From NCBI GenBank assembly GCA_013152275.1, contig JAADGS010000046.1:1-41265 (forward strand): DNA of 41,265 nt. The letters run 5' to 3'. Source of the DNA: Actinomycetota bacterium. Its GTDB lineage: Bacteria; Actinomycetota; Acidimicrobiia; Spongiisociales; UBA4744. Each line of letters opens with the position of its first letter. Position 1 is the first letter of the stretch. Positions 1 to 7,925 of this stretch are shown in pieces. The translations under genes were made by a program, and so were the position numbers. The notes beneath the pieces are model-generated. The model ran no database searches. It saw nothing but the letters and a program-made list of their open reading frames with translations, and was not told the origin of the DNA.

Positions 1-593
1 TGATCACGGTCACCTGGCTCGTATTGATCGTCAACGGAGTCTTGCTCTCCCTCGTGTTCCGCAGTCGTCTCCGGGACGACACCGCTCCCTGGACCGGACA
101 CCATCGAGTCCTTCCGTGATGATCCACGGGTGCTCAGGGTGGCTTCCCGCGCAGATGCAGTTGAGGGCACTCGTGAGCTGGTGTCCGAGCTGGCCGGTCT
201 CATCGATGTGCTGCCGGCGATCAGCCTTGGCGTCGGGGCACTGTTCCTCGTGTCGGCCAACACCCTCGCCTGCCTCGACCGTGAGTCGGAGTTCGCTACG
301 CTGCGCGCCATCGGCTACGGGCGCCGTCACGTGGCCACGATCGTGGGTATCGAGTCGCTGGGTAGGCCGTGATCGCCGTCGTGCTGTCGGGTCCAGCCGG
401 TCTTCTGTTTGCTTGGCCCCTCCTGTGGAGGATCGGTCAAGCCTGGTTCCACGCTGCAATGGCGGCGAGCGCGTCGGATCATGCGCTCGTGGTCCCGGCA
501 CTCTTGCCGGCCGCCCTCGTCGAGGCCTTTTCGGCCCGTCGACTGCTTGGCGTCAACATCGCAGGTGTGGTGCGCGCCCGGTTCATCGGCTGA
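1..593 (+). pseudogene. Broken C-terminal part of an FtsX-like ABC permease
   Basis: The reading frame of an ABC-type permease C-terminus can be followed only by changing frame twice. A hydrophobic segment (LVLIVNGVLLSLVF) is read from base 3 to about 95. The frame then moves at about 97 and runs to 372, with a second hydrophobic stretch and the typical FtsX segment FATLRAIGYGRRHVATIVGIE. From 369 another frame gives the last membrane span and a tail ending LLGVNIAGVVRARFIG. FtsX-family permeases end this way, after a conserved LRAIG-like loop. Two frame changes in under 600 bases indicate a decayed gene, or less likely assembly errors. The 5' part lies outside the window. Such permeases work with an ATPase in lipoprotein or macrolide export, but the substrate cannot be inferred. 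Confidence 0.72.
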
Positions 594-826
594 CGGGGTC
601 GTCGCGATCGGATCGCACTTCCCGCCAGGGCACGTCGATTCGATCCCGAAGGTGACGAGAAGGGCGCGCACCGTCGGTGACGAATGCGCCCTACGTGCTG
701 TGACCGATGGATTCGTCGAGGTCGCCGCACCGCTGTCGTGAGCGAATGCGGTGTCGCACTCGACACAAGCCACGCAAGAGGTTGATCGACATGGAAGGCT
801 TTCGGTCTGCGCTGAGTGGACGGCGA
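594..826. other. Gap with no intact gene
   Basis: No complete gene is supported here. One frame stays open to a TGA at 739-741 with codon use resembling real genes (ending ...GFVEVAAPLS), but it has no start or recognisable domain. It may be a fragment of a lost neighbour of the broken permease. Confidence 0.3.
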
Positions 827-921
827 TGGACACTCACGGATACCGGTTGGAGATCTGCGGATCTTGGGGTTCGAGTCCCTCCGGGCGTGCTGGCGAAACC
901 CTGCTCCTGCGGGGGTTTCGC
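827..921 (+). repeat. tRNA-Arg-like dispersed repeat, copy A, with hairpin
   Basis: This copy holds TGGACAC, then GGTTGGAGATCTGCGGATC, then GGTTCGAGTCCCTCCGGGCG, the T-arm and acceptor 3' strand of a tRNA. Compared with copy C it lacks the segment between GGATC and TTGGGG. Right after it, 893-901 (GCGAAACCC) pairs perfectly with 913-921 (GGGTTTCGC), a terminator-like hairpin. No proper D-arm or anticodon stem can be formed, so it is not a working tRNA. The same order of motifs recurs at four other places in the window. Confidence 0.7.
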
Positions 922-997
922 ATGAGAGAGGCTCCTTGACCGTTTGACGTTTGGGAGTCGTGTTGTGGACGTCGGCGTCGGTTCGTCTGGCCCACGC

Positions 998-1441
998 TCA
1001 GCCTTGGTCGGCGAACCGGACGCGTTCTCTGAGCCACGATGCAGTCCAGGTCTCGTCGACCTCTCCGGCGGCGATGGCCAGCATCGCTTCCTCGGCCTGG
1101 TCCGATGACGGGTGGGTCGGGGTCCCAGGTGCCGTGGTTGAGGTCGATGAACTGGCCGGCGTCGCCCAAGCCGCCTGCTTGTTCCCGTCGGGGAGGGGAT
1201 GGTTCCACGTCAGCCGACATACCAACACGGCGGCCGTGTCGTAGATATCTGGATAGAACTCCACGTCTCCGGACCCGGCCTGGGGGGCGTGCAACGCCGA
1301 GTCGGTCATATCGGAACGCGATCCTTTGGTGAGGGTGTCGGCGTCAACGCCCGTGACTTGTTCGGCCAGCCAGAAGTACTCGGCCAGTTGACGTATCGGG
1401 TCACCGGGCGAGGCGTTCCAACAGCTCTCGGTCGCGTTCAA
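998..1441 (-). pseudogene. Damaged Fic/Doc-family toxin
   Basis: The product reads as a Doc-type protein: an N-terminal helix region (IRQLAEYFWLAEQVTG), a DSALHAPQA-like segment, a Fic core HPLPDGNKQAAW and a C-terminal AEEAMLAIAAGEVDE helix. Two things suggest loss of function. The core differs from the usual HPFxDxNKR by Phe to Leu and Arg to Gln. Just after the core, the expected QFIDLNHGTWDPDP is found in another frame, with the original frame resuming before SSDQAEEAM; this implies about -1 then +1 compensating indels within some 55 bases (near 1100-1160). The ATG at 1441 overlaps the antitoxin gene by about 40 nt. Doc proteins phosphorylate or AMPylate translation factors; this one may be inactive. 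Confidence 0.7.
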
Positions 1442-1610
1442 GGAGCCGCTTGGCGCGGCTGGTGAAGTCCTCGTCTTGGCAGACCCGTTCGATCTCGGCT
1501 TTGAGGGCGTCGATGATCAAGGCGTTGACGCTGGTGCCCTTGACTCGGGCGACAGCTTCGGCATCGTCGGCGAGTTCTTCGGGGAGGCGGACGGTGGTTT
1601 GCTTGGCCAT
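1401..1610 (-). CDS. Ribbon-helix-helix antitoxin
   Basis: A 69-residue protein starting MAKQTTVRLPEELADDAE, with the short beta strand (TTVRLP) and two helices of a CopG/Arc-type ribbon-helix-helix DNA-binding domain, followed by a charged C-terminal tail (about residues 45-69) that would bind the toxin. The ATG at 1610 is preferred over one six codons upstream because the domain begins there and an apparent operator occupies 1613-1636. The toxin-like gene follows and overlaps it, the standard antitoxin-first arrangement. The antitoxin frame itself is intact even though the toxin looks damaged. RHH antitoxins repress their own operon. Confidence 0.75.
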   Translation of the reverse strand: MAKQTTVRLPEELADDAEAVARVKGTSVNALIIDALKAEIERVCQDEDFTSRAKRLLERDRELLERLAR

Positions 1611-1612
1611 GA

Positions 1613-1636
1613 CATCGCAATATCGCAATATCGCAA
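1613..1636 (-). promoter_or_regulatory. Three tandem 8-nt repeats, probable antitoxin operator
   Basis: On the plus strand the bases read CATCGCAA, TATCGCAA, TATCGCAA with no spacing, ending 2 nt from the antitoxin start codon. Tandem short sites at one-turn-or-less spacing are typical operators for ribbon-helix-helix dimers that bind cooperatively, so autoregulation is inferred. The repeats sit where the ribosome binding site or -10 region would be, so bound protein would block expression directly. Confidence 0.6.
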
Positions 1637-1770
1637 CAATGCAACTGTGCAGACACCGGCGTCGCCGAAGAGGTATCGCTCATCAGCTCGCGCTCTCGAT
1701 ACGGCCCACCGCCGTGGTGCCGCGGTCGCTCTGGACGAGAGAGGGAGGACGAACTGGGAACATGGATGCG

Positions 1771-1990
1771 GGCTTCTTGGGAGCCATTCGCTGTGGACTG
1801 CTGCGGATGTGCGCGGACGTCAGAGGACATCAAGCCCTGGTAGGTGATGCTGCACGGACGGCTGTGGACGCCTGTGGACACCGCTTGGAGATCTACGGAT
1901 CAGAAAGCTTGGGCCCGAACTCGGAGAGTTCGCCGAGTCCCGCCGGGCGTGGCACAGAAACCTCTGCGGTAGAGGCTGTCGCATGAGCGG
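1771..1990 (+). repeat. tRNA-Arg-like dispersed repeat, copy B
   Basis: The upstream arm (GGGAGCCATTCGCTGTGGAC, 1779-1798) matches that of copy C. The tRNA-like core is at 1868-1954: ACGCCTGTGGACACCGCTTGG, then AGATCTACGGATCAGAAAG, then a T-arm region disrupted by about 18 extra bases, then CCGGGCGTGGCA. About 60 bases separate the upstream arm from the core, whereas they are adjacent in copy C, so this copy has taken insertions. A partly paired stretch ending GCTGTCGCATGAGCGG follows, as in copies A and C. Confidence 0.65.
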
Positions 1991-2264
1991 CGTCAAGCAC
2001 AATGTCCGGCATAGCGGGCCGCTATCAATGGTGTTCGATGTCGGGCCCAGATAGCGGTGCGTCGGTGGCGGTGGTTCTTGAACGTGCTGTGGACGAACGA
2101 GATGAGCTGCCATTGACCGGTGACGTCCTCGTAGTCTCGTCATAGGCACCGTCGGTATCCAAGCTTGTGTTCGATCCGGCCGAGGACCGGGCGGATGCTT
2201 CTCCCCGTTCCACCGTCACGATCAGCGAGCGCACGGCAGGCTCCCGCACCGCAACGCTGAGCCG
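1991..2264. other. Gap with possible gene remnants
   Basis: No intact gene is seen. On the minus strand several short frames look protein-like (for example GRSIRPVLGRIEHKLGY near 2160-2215 and DVTGQWQLISFVHSTFKNH near 2070-2130), but they lie in different frames and have no start. This could be a decayed transposase or other gene; I cannot name it. Confidence 0.25.
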
Positions 2265-3560
2265 CTATGCGGGAGCTTTCGCCCGGAGCTGTGTGACCAG
2301 CTTGTCGAGGAACTTCGATCGCAGCGGTTCGACCGCCATCGCCGCTTTCCACGGAGTCATCTGCTCGATCACCGACAGCGCATGAGAGACGGTTCGGCCC
2401 AGGCTGCTGCCGATGTTGTCGTACAGCAGATCGCCGAGCTTCCCCCGCTCGATCGCCATCATCGCGATCCGCTCCATCATGTCGGTCGGGATGTACGGTC
2501 GCTCTTTTCGTGGTTCCATGCCACGGGCCTCCCATCGACATGCGTCGTAGCAGACACCGCACCCGAGGCACCGATCCGGATCGACCACCGACCAGTTCCT
2601 CCTCAAGCCCTTGCCATGGGTGAGCACCACGTCGATGGCGTCGACCGGGCAGGCCTTGGCGCAGAGTCCACATCCACGGCACTTCGTGTGATCGACGGTC
2701 GCGAGCCAGTTCGACGGCACGATGCCGTCGTAGATGTTGTAGCGCTTGATCGAGCGCATCATCCCGCAGCAGCATCCGCAGCAGTTGCACAGGTACGAGA
2801 TCTCTTCGCGAACGTTGTCGCCGGTCTGGGCGAGTCCCATCGCCTTGGCCTCATTGAGGATCTCTATCCCCTCATCGTTTGTGATGGGCTCCGCGATCCC
2901 GGCCCTGATCATGATCCGGGCCGAGTTGCCGAACGTCATGCATGTGCGGGTCGGAGCATCGCACGCCTCGCCGCGCAATCCGGCGTCGGTCCGGCACGGG
3001 CAGAGGCTCACGGCCACCGTCTCGGCGGTTCGCACTACCTCGGTGGCCCGCTCCCAATCGAGGATCTCGGTCCCCCCTTCGGGAAGGATCTCCTCGCGGA
3101 CCAGGGATCGGCCGATCTGGGTGGTCTCCGTGAAGACACTTCGGACGAAATCCTCATCTTCGAAGAGAGCGTTGAACGCCTCGGCGTACTCCTCCATGGG
3201 TGCGTCGGGGCGCGGCCGCATGAAGGTGAACTCGTAGAAGCCGATCACCACCGGAGTCGCCACCACATAGCGCGTACCGTCTCGCTCGAAGTCGAGCAGG
3301 AGCCCACGTTCGGCCATCGACGTGATGTGACTACCGAGCTGTTCCGGGTCGGTTTCGAGCTTCTCGGCGAGTGTTGGCAGGCCGACCAGTTGGGGCAACT
3401 GCCGGGCGACGTGGGCATCTTCCGGTGTGAACAGGAGACGCAGAACGCGAAGCATCGCGTCGGAGCCGGGGGCACCGGTGACGTTGCGGTTGAGCCGTTC
3501 CTGCAACAGCCGGTACTCCTCGTCGACCGCGGCTTCCGAAATCGGCACCGCTTGGGCCAC
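2265..3560 (-). CDS. Multi-cluster 4Fe-4S ferredoxin-type protein
   Basis: The product is 431 residues from a GTG at 3560, chosen because GGAGG lies 6 nt upstream and the protein sequence is coherent from there. Residues about 15-150 look like a winged-helix or similar alpha-helical domain. A Cys-rich middle follows: SLCPCR near residue 185, an ACD...TRTC pair, and CNCCGCCCGMM near 258-268. Two classical ferredoxin motifs come next, CRGCGLCAKACP (about 294) and CLGCGVCYDAC (about 331). The C-terminus is helical without cysteines. It is probably a cytoplasmic electron-transfer or sensor protein carrying two [4Fe-4S] clusters plus an extra metal site. It faces away from the glycyl radical enzyme gene across copy C of the repeat, so a functional link is possible but unproven. 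Confidence 0.8.
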   Translation of the reverse strand: MAQAVPISEAAVDEEYRLLQERLNRNVTGAPGSDAMLRVLRLLFTPEDAHVARQLPQLVGLPTLAEKLETDPEQLGSHITSMAERGLLLDFERDGTRYVVATPVVIGFYEFTFMRPRPDAPMEEYAEAFNALFEDEDFVRSVFTETTQIGRSLVREEILPEGGTEILDWERATEVVRTAETVAVSLCPCRTDAGLRGEACDAPTRTCMTFGNSARIMIRAGIAEPITNDEGIEILNEAKAMGLAQTGDNVREEISYLCNCCGCCCGMMRSIKRYNIYDGIVPSNWLATVDHTKCRGCGLCAKACPVDAIDVVLTHGKGLRRNWSVVDPDRCLGCGVCYDACRWEARGMEPRKERPYIPTDMMERIAMMAIERGKLGDLLYDNIGSSLGRTVSHALSVIEQMTPWKAAMAVEPLRSKFLDKLVTQLRAKAPA

Positions 3561-3839
3561 GAGCAGCCTCCGTCCTTGGTGGCACTCTCCTTCGAGCGTA
3601 CACGGCGAGGGTCGTTGGCGCCAGACCTGGGCATCTCCGGCGATCATCCCGATCGATCACGAGATCCCGACTACCGTTCTCGGGGGACCTCGTCGTTCAG
3701 GACCGAGAGCACTCCCTGCGCTTGGCACATGGAAGGTTCATCGTGCGCTCCCTGAACCGGTGCTTCCGCGAGCATCGTGCGAGGTTGCTGAAGGCGAGCA
3801 TCACCTCGTTACGTTTCTTCGCTCCGATGGTGCCGTCGC
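3561..3839. other. Intergenic region upstream of the ferredoxin gene
   Basis: No gene is supported in these roughly 280 bases. The segment must hold the ferredoxin promoter on the minus strand; no clear -35/-10 pair could be chosen. Around 3800-3840 the sequence begins to resemble the outer left arm of the repeat family (CTCCGATGGTGCCGTCGCA). Confidence 0.3.
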
Positions 3840-4035
3840 AAGAGCATCTGGCTTCTCGGCCGCGGTGGGAGCCAAGTTGGGAGCCTTTCGCTGTGGACTG
3901 CTGCGTACGCCCGTGGACACGGCTTGGAGATCTACGGATCAGAAGGTTGGGGGTTCGAGTCCCTCCGGGCATGCCACTGGGACCCTTGTGCGAGCGGGGA
4001 TTTCGCTGTGAGCGGTTGATCGACGTTTGCCGGCG
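3840..4035 (+). repeat. tRNA-Arg-like dispersed repeat, copy C (best preserved)
   Basis: The core 3906-3976 is 71 nt long, close to a tRNA with CCA. It reads ACGCCCG (acceptor 5' strand), a shortened degenerate D-arm TGGACACGGCTTGGAGAT, the anticodon loop CTACGGA of tRNA-Arg(ACG) followed by TCAGAAGG, then a good T-arm GGGGG-TTCGAGT-CCCTC, then CGGGCAT and GCCA. The acceptor strands pair at six of seven positions. The 5' half of the anticodon stem does not pair with TCAGA, so this is not a normal tRNA. The left arm (GCTGTGGACTGCTGCG, 3890-3905) abuts the core and also occurs in copy B. Confidence 0.75.
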
Positions 4036-4199
4036 GGATGCGGTCCTGGAAGCCGTTGGCCCGTAGTCGGGAGCTCTCGGATCATCACAGCAAGGGAACT
4101 CCACCGCCCGCATCCGTCGATGACCGATCGGCCCGCCACCGGTTGTCAGGGAGCAATGATCTAGGCTTGGTTGCTCGCCCCCCGGAGAGGAGCAGGCGC

Positions 4200-6527
4200 G
4201 TGGCGGGCTGGCAGCCATCACCCGAGATTCAGGCTCTCTATGCGGATCATGTCGAGAGTCGGGCCGCGCTCGGCGTCGAGCGTGCGATTCACTACACGGA
4301 GTATTGGAAGAGCAAGGCAGGCAAACAAAGCTCCTCGTGCCTCCGGAACGCCGAAGCGCTGGCCTACCACCTGGAACGACGTTCGATCCGGATCTACCCG
4401 GGTGAGCTGATCGTCGGTTCCCATACGGAGCATCGGGTCGGCGCCATTTGTCACATCGAGAAGGCCGGCTTGTTCATGCTGGGGGATCTCTTCCGTTTCG
4501 AGAAGCGAGCGGTGAATCCACTCCGTTTGGAGCCGGGCGCCAAGAGAGCGCTCCTTCGCTCTCCGATTCCCTACTGGCTCAATCGCAATGTGGCCATGCG
4601 CTCCTTCCCGCTTCGCGAGAGGCTTGCGTACGCCAAAGACCAGCTCCGTGCCACGTCTTTCGTCATCAACGAGGCCGGAGGCGTGGCCCACTTCCTGCCC
4701 GACTACGAACAGCTCATCCGGCTCGGCACCGACGGCCTGCGGGCGAAGGTGCAGGAACGAATCGATCGGGGAGGGCTCGGTGCGGACGGGCTCGACTACC
4801 TCGAGGCAAGCCTCGTCGCCCTGACGGCAGTCGAACACTTCGCCGATCGGTACCGGGATGAGGCCCGGCACCAGGGACGAGACGACATCGTCGAGGTGCT
4901 CTCCCACGTCCCGCGCCGGCCGGCCCGGACCCTTCGGGAAGCGCTGCAATTGATCTGGTTGTTCCAACTGTTGATCCAGGTCGAGTCCCTCGATCAGGGC
5001 ATCAGCCTCGGGCGCATGGACCAGTACCTGTATCCGCTCTTGTGTGAGGACAAGAAGGACCCCGGCTTCGACCCGGATCGGGTTCGTGACCTGTTTGCAG
5101 CCTTCTGCATCAAACTGTCGGAGATCGTCCCGCTCTTCTCCGAGCGCGTCACCGAGTACTTCGCCGGCCTGCCCACCGGGCAGGTCGTCACCGTCGGCGG
5201 TCTCGATGCCGATGGCAACGACTGCACCAACGAACTCACCTACCTGCTGCTGGATGTCATGGAGGGATTCAAGACCCGGCAACCCAACTGGCACGCCCGT
5301 ATCGGCGCTCGGTCGGATGAAGCGTATGTGAAACGGGTTGTCGAAGTGGTGGCCGGTGGTGGGGGATCTCCGGCGCTCTACAACGACGACGCGATCATGC
5401 CCGCAATGGTCGAACGGGGAGTGGACGCTTCCAAAGTATGGAACTATGCGACGGTGGGTTGCGTGGAGCCGGCGCTGCAGGGAGAGAGTTTCACCTCCTC
5501 CGACGCGGCCATCTTCAACCTGGCGATCGGCCTCGAGCTTCTGCTGGGTGGCGGGCGTCGGCTGAAGCGGGGAGAGGTCCGTGAACGCCCCTGGTTACGC
5601 CAGATCCGATCCACGGCCGAGCTGCTGAAACAACTGGAAGAGCAGACCGACGAGCGAATCCTCGGGATGAAGCACTCGCTCGACGCCATCGAGAGGACCA
5701 ACGCACGGTTCTTCCCAACTCCGCTGTCCTCGCTGACCGTCGGTGGGTGCATCGAGAACGCCACCGACTCCACTCGCGGCGGTGCCTGGTACAACGCCTC
5801 GGGGATCCAGGGGGTGGGCGTGGCCGACTTGGCGAACTCGCTCGCAGTAATCGAGAAGCTCGTCTTCCAGGATGAGAAGTGCACCTTGGAGGATCTCGCC
5901 AACGCCTGTGCGACAGACTTCGACGGCCAGGAGGCGTTGCGCGCCCGTGCCCTCAAGATCGCCGCCTTCGGCAACGACGACCCGCTGGTCGATGACCTGG
6001 CGAACGAAGTTGTCTCGATGTTCGATCGTTGCATCTCGCGGCACACCAACACACGCGGCGGACGCTGGATGCCGGGCTTCTACTCCATGACCTGCCACCA
6101 GGGTTTCGGCAAGCAGACGGCAGCTCTCCCGTCGGGCCGTCTCTCGGGACGTCCTCTGGCCGACGGTCTCGCACCGGTGGATGGCTCGGACCGGCTCGGC
6201 CCCACCGCCTCGCTCAACTCCGTGGCCAGGCTCGACCAGCGGCGCTTCGGCAACGGGATCAATCTCAATATCAAGTTCGACTCGGCAATGGTGGTGGGAC
6301 GGAAAGGCCGCGTCGCCCTCGAAGCCCTGATCCGTGGCTACTTCGCCCAGGGCGGCATGCAACTCCAGATCAACGTACTCGATGTGGACATTCTGGAGCA
6401 GGCCATGCGGGATCCCGATAGCCACCGCAATCTGCTCGTGCGGATCTCGGGCTACTGCGCGTACTTCGTGGACCTCACCCCGGGCATGCAGCAGGAGTTG
6501 ATCGACCGTACGCGACATCGGACGTGA
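4200..6527 (+). CDS. Glycyl radical enzyme, pyruvate formate-lyase family, substrate unknown
   Basis: The 775-residue length is typical of glycyl radical enzymes. A GTG start at 4200 is chosen because AGGAG lies 7 nt upstream and the family-like N-terminus begins there; the frame is open further upstream through repeat C, but that is not protein-like. The active-site loop is NYATVGCVEPALQGESFTSS, with the thiyl Cys421 and the Glu423 found in dehydratase, lyase and decarboxylase members but absent from benzylsuccinate synthase types. The glycyl radical loop is VRISGYCAYF with Gly751 near the C-terminus; Cys follows Tyr where Ser or Ala is usual. The activase overlaps by 4 nt, so the two are translationally coupled. 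No microcompartment genes are nearby. The enzyme would work only without oxygen. The family is certain; the reaction is not. Confidence 0.9.
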   Translation: MAGWQPSPEIQALYADHVESRAALGVERAIHYTEYWKSKAGKQSSSCLRNAEALAYHLERRSIRIYPGELIVGSHTEHRVGAICHIEKAGLFMLGDLFRFEKRAVNPLRLEPGAKRALLRSPIPYWLNRNVAMRSFPLRERLAYAKDQLRATSFVINEAGGVAHFLPDYEQLIRLGTDGLRAKVQERIDRGGLGADGLDYLEASLVALTAVEHFADRYRDEARHQGRDDIVEVLSHVPRRPARTLREALQLIWLFQLLIQVESLDQGISLGRMDQYLYPLLCEDKKDPGFDPDRVRDLFAAFCIKLSEIVPLFSERVTEYFAGLPTGQVVTVGGLDADGNDCTNELTYLLLDVMEGFKTRQPNWHARIGARSDEAYVKRVVEVVAGGGGSPALYNDDAIMPAMVERGVDASKVWNYATVGCVEPALQGESFTSSDAAIFNLAIGLELLLGGGRRLKRGEVRERPWLRQIRSTAELLKQLEEQTDERILGMKHSLDAIERTNARFFPTPLSSLTVGGCIENATDSTRGGAWYNASGIQGVGVADLANSLAVIEKLVFQDEKCTLEDLANACATDFDGQEALRARALKIAAFGNDDPLVDDLANEVVSMFDRCISRHTNTRGGRWMPGFYSMTCHQGFGKQTAALPSGRLSGRPLADGLAPVDGSDRLGPTASLNSVARLDQRRFGNGINLNIKFDSAMVVGRKGRVALEALIRGYFAQGGMQLQINVLDVDILEQAMRDPDSHRNLLVRISGYCAYFVDLTPGMQQELIDRTRHRT

Positions 6528-7426
6528 CGGAACCAACGGCCCCGGTCTTCGACGTTCAGCGTTTCTCGCTCCACGACGGCCCCGGTATCCGATCCCTGGT
6601 CTTCCTCAAGGGCTGTGCCCTGCACTGCCCCTGGTGCCAGAATCCGGAATCGCAGGCGGCCCAACCGGTCATTGCCTTTTATGAAGATCGCTGTGAGGAG
6701 AGCTTCGAGTGCGCCGCGGTCTGTCCCAACGGGTCGATCCGGCTCGAAGGTTTCCGGGTCGACTACGGGCGCTGCGACCGGTGTGCGCTCTGCGTCGACG
6801 CCTGTGCGTACGGCGCGCTCCGGTTGATCGGTGAGACCCTCACGCCGCAACAGCTCATGGCACGGCTACTGGCGGATCGGCCCTACTACGAGAGCTCCGG
6901 CGGCGGGGTCACCTTCACCGGTGGTGAGCCGACACTTCACCACCGCTTCATGAAGCGCGTGCTCGAGCTCTGTAAGGGGGCCGGGGTTCATACGAATCTC
7001 GAGACCGCCGGGACCTTCTCGTGGGAGACGTGGGAGGAGACGCTTCGCTTACTGGATCTGATCTACTTCGATCTCAAGATCCTCGATTCGCAACTCCACG
7101 AACGGCAACTCGGCGGCGGTTTCGACAGGATCATGGAGAACGCCGTGAAGCTCGTCGCCGACGGGTTTCCGGTGGAGTTCCGGATGGCGCTGATCCCGGG
7201 TTTCACGGATACGCAGGCCAACATCGAAGCCGTCGTCGAACTCCTTCACGTGTTGGGACGGAAAACCATCCACCTGCTCGCCTACCACAACATGGGGGAG
7301 GCGAAGATCGACATCATCCGGGGAAGGCAACCCAAGCTCGGTCTTGCGCGCTACTCCGACGAACGTTGGCACGAGTTACGGAAGACCTTCGAGCTGCGCG
7401 GCGTCGAGGTGCCGGGAGTTCACTGA
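6524..7426 (+). CDS. Glycyl radical enzyme activase (radical SAM)
   Basis: A 300-residue protein. Near the N-terminus is the radical-SAM cluster motif GCALHCPWCQNPES (Cys-x3-Cys-x2-Cys), after RFSLHDGPGIRSLVFLKG, the hallmark of PFL-activating-type enzymes. A ferredoxin-like insert follows with CEESFECAAVCP (an irregular first set) and CDRCALCVDAC (a regular second set), then the GGEPTL SAM-binding motif. Such enzymes use reduced [4Fe-4S] and S-adenosylmethionine to take a hydrogen from the glycine of their partner. The GTG start at 6524 overlaps the enzyme's stop (GTGA), so this is almost certainly its dedicated partner. The two extra clusters place it with the class of activases serving non-PFL glycyl radical enzymes. 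Confidence 0.92.
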   Translation: MTEPTAPVFDVQRFSLHDGPGIRSLVFLKGCALHCPWCQNPESQAAQPVIAFYEDRCEESFECAAVCPNGSIRLEGFRVDYGRCDRCALCVDACAYGALRLIGETLTPQQLMARLLADRPYYESSGGGVTFTGGEPTLHHRFMKRVLELCKGAGVHTNLETAGTFSWETWEETLRLLDLIYFDLKILDSQLHERQLGGGFDRIMENAVKLVADGFPVEFRMALIPGFTDTQANIEAVVELLHVLGRKTIHLLAYHNMGEAKIDIIRGRQPKLGLARYSDERWHELRKTFELRGVEVPGVH

Positions 7427-7770
7427 GCAACGCAGTCTCGCCTCTCGACGGCGAGGTATCACCGCCCGATGCGATATCGGCTCTGCCGTCGCGACACGAG
7501 GAGTGGCGACACCTCATCCCGTTCGAGTGTTCTTCACTTCCGATGGTTCTGTCGCACGGGATCGAGCTTGCCTGCCACCAGCCTGGTCGTGGAGCGGTGC
7601 TCGGGGGCCGTCTCGGCACAGGCTCCGCTGGTGCGTACGGCATGCAGGCAGCGGTGAGGGCAGCAGCTTCGGCGACCGGAGATCCATCCCTCGATACCCG
7701 TACCTACACCGCTGGTGACCCGCGTCGACACCGTCGAGAGCAGCCTCTTCGAAGAGCACGGCTAGAGTAT
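7427..7770. other. Intergenic region before the cobalamin riboswitch
   Basis: No gene is supported. Around 7520-7580 the bases (TCCGATGGTTCTGTCGCA and neighbours) resemble the outer left arm of repeat copy C (CTCCGATGGTGCCGTCGCA near 3818-3840), so a fragment of that repeat may be here. A weak TAGAGT at 7763-7768 could be the -10 of the operon promoter, giving a transcript start just before the riboswitch. Confidence 0.3.
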
Positions 7771-7774
7771 CCTC

Positions 7775-7925
7775 GAATTCCCGAGCCTCCAGGTTCGGGC
7801 GTCCTCGACAGAGCGAAGTCCGGTGTGAATCCGGCGCTGTCCCGCAACTGTGATGCCTCCTCGTGAGGATAAGCCAGGACGCCTCTCTCGATGGCGATGT
7901 GCCGAGTCCTCGGAGGAGGGACGAC
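7775..7925 (+). ncRNA. Cobalamin riboswitch
   Basis: The core reads GTCCGGTGTGAATCCGGCGC, then TGTCCCGCAACTGTGATGCC, which is the conserved GGTGxGAATCC...GCxGTCCCGCxACTGT signature of the B12 aptamer. The B12 box AAGCCAGGACGCCT follows at 7871-7884. A short hairpin (CCTC/GAGG) joins the two, as is usual. It sits directly before a corrinoid ABC transporter and cobalamin genes, which is the expected target. Boundaries are approximate. Confidence 0.92.

Noticed and set aside
2382-3755. 457-residue plus-strand frame opposite the ferredoxin gene
   Set aside because: It is the antisense shadow of a clear ferredoxin gene, with His/Asp/Gly-rich composition and no domain.
3906-3976. Copy C as a functional tRNA-Arg gene
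   Set aside because: The T-arm, anticodon loop and acceptor 3' end look right and a CCA is present, but the D-arm is shortened and unpaired and the 5' anticodon stem (GAGAT) cannot pair with TCAGA.
4143-4172. Promoter TTGTCA with TAGGCT or TTGGTT before the glycyl radical enzyme
   Set aside because: Spacing is 13 or 18 nt and the -10 candidates are poor, so the match is not better than chance in this sequence.
3697-4221. Minus-strand protein containing GGTRTPNLLIRRSPS
   Set aside because: This is the translation of the tRNA-like repeat read backwards, a well-known source of false proteins. The same peptide pattern recurs at each repeat copy.
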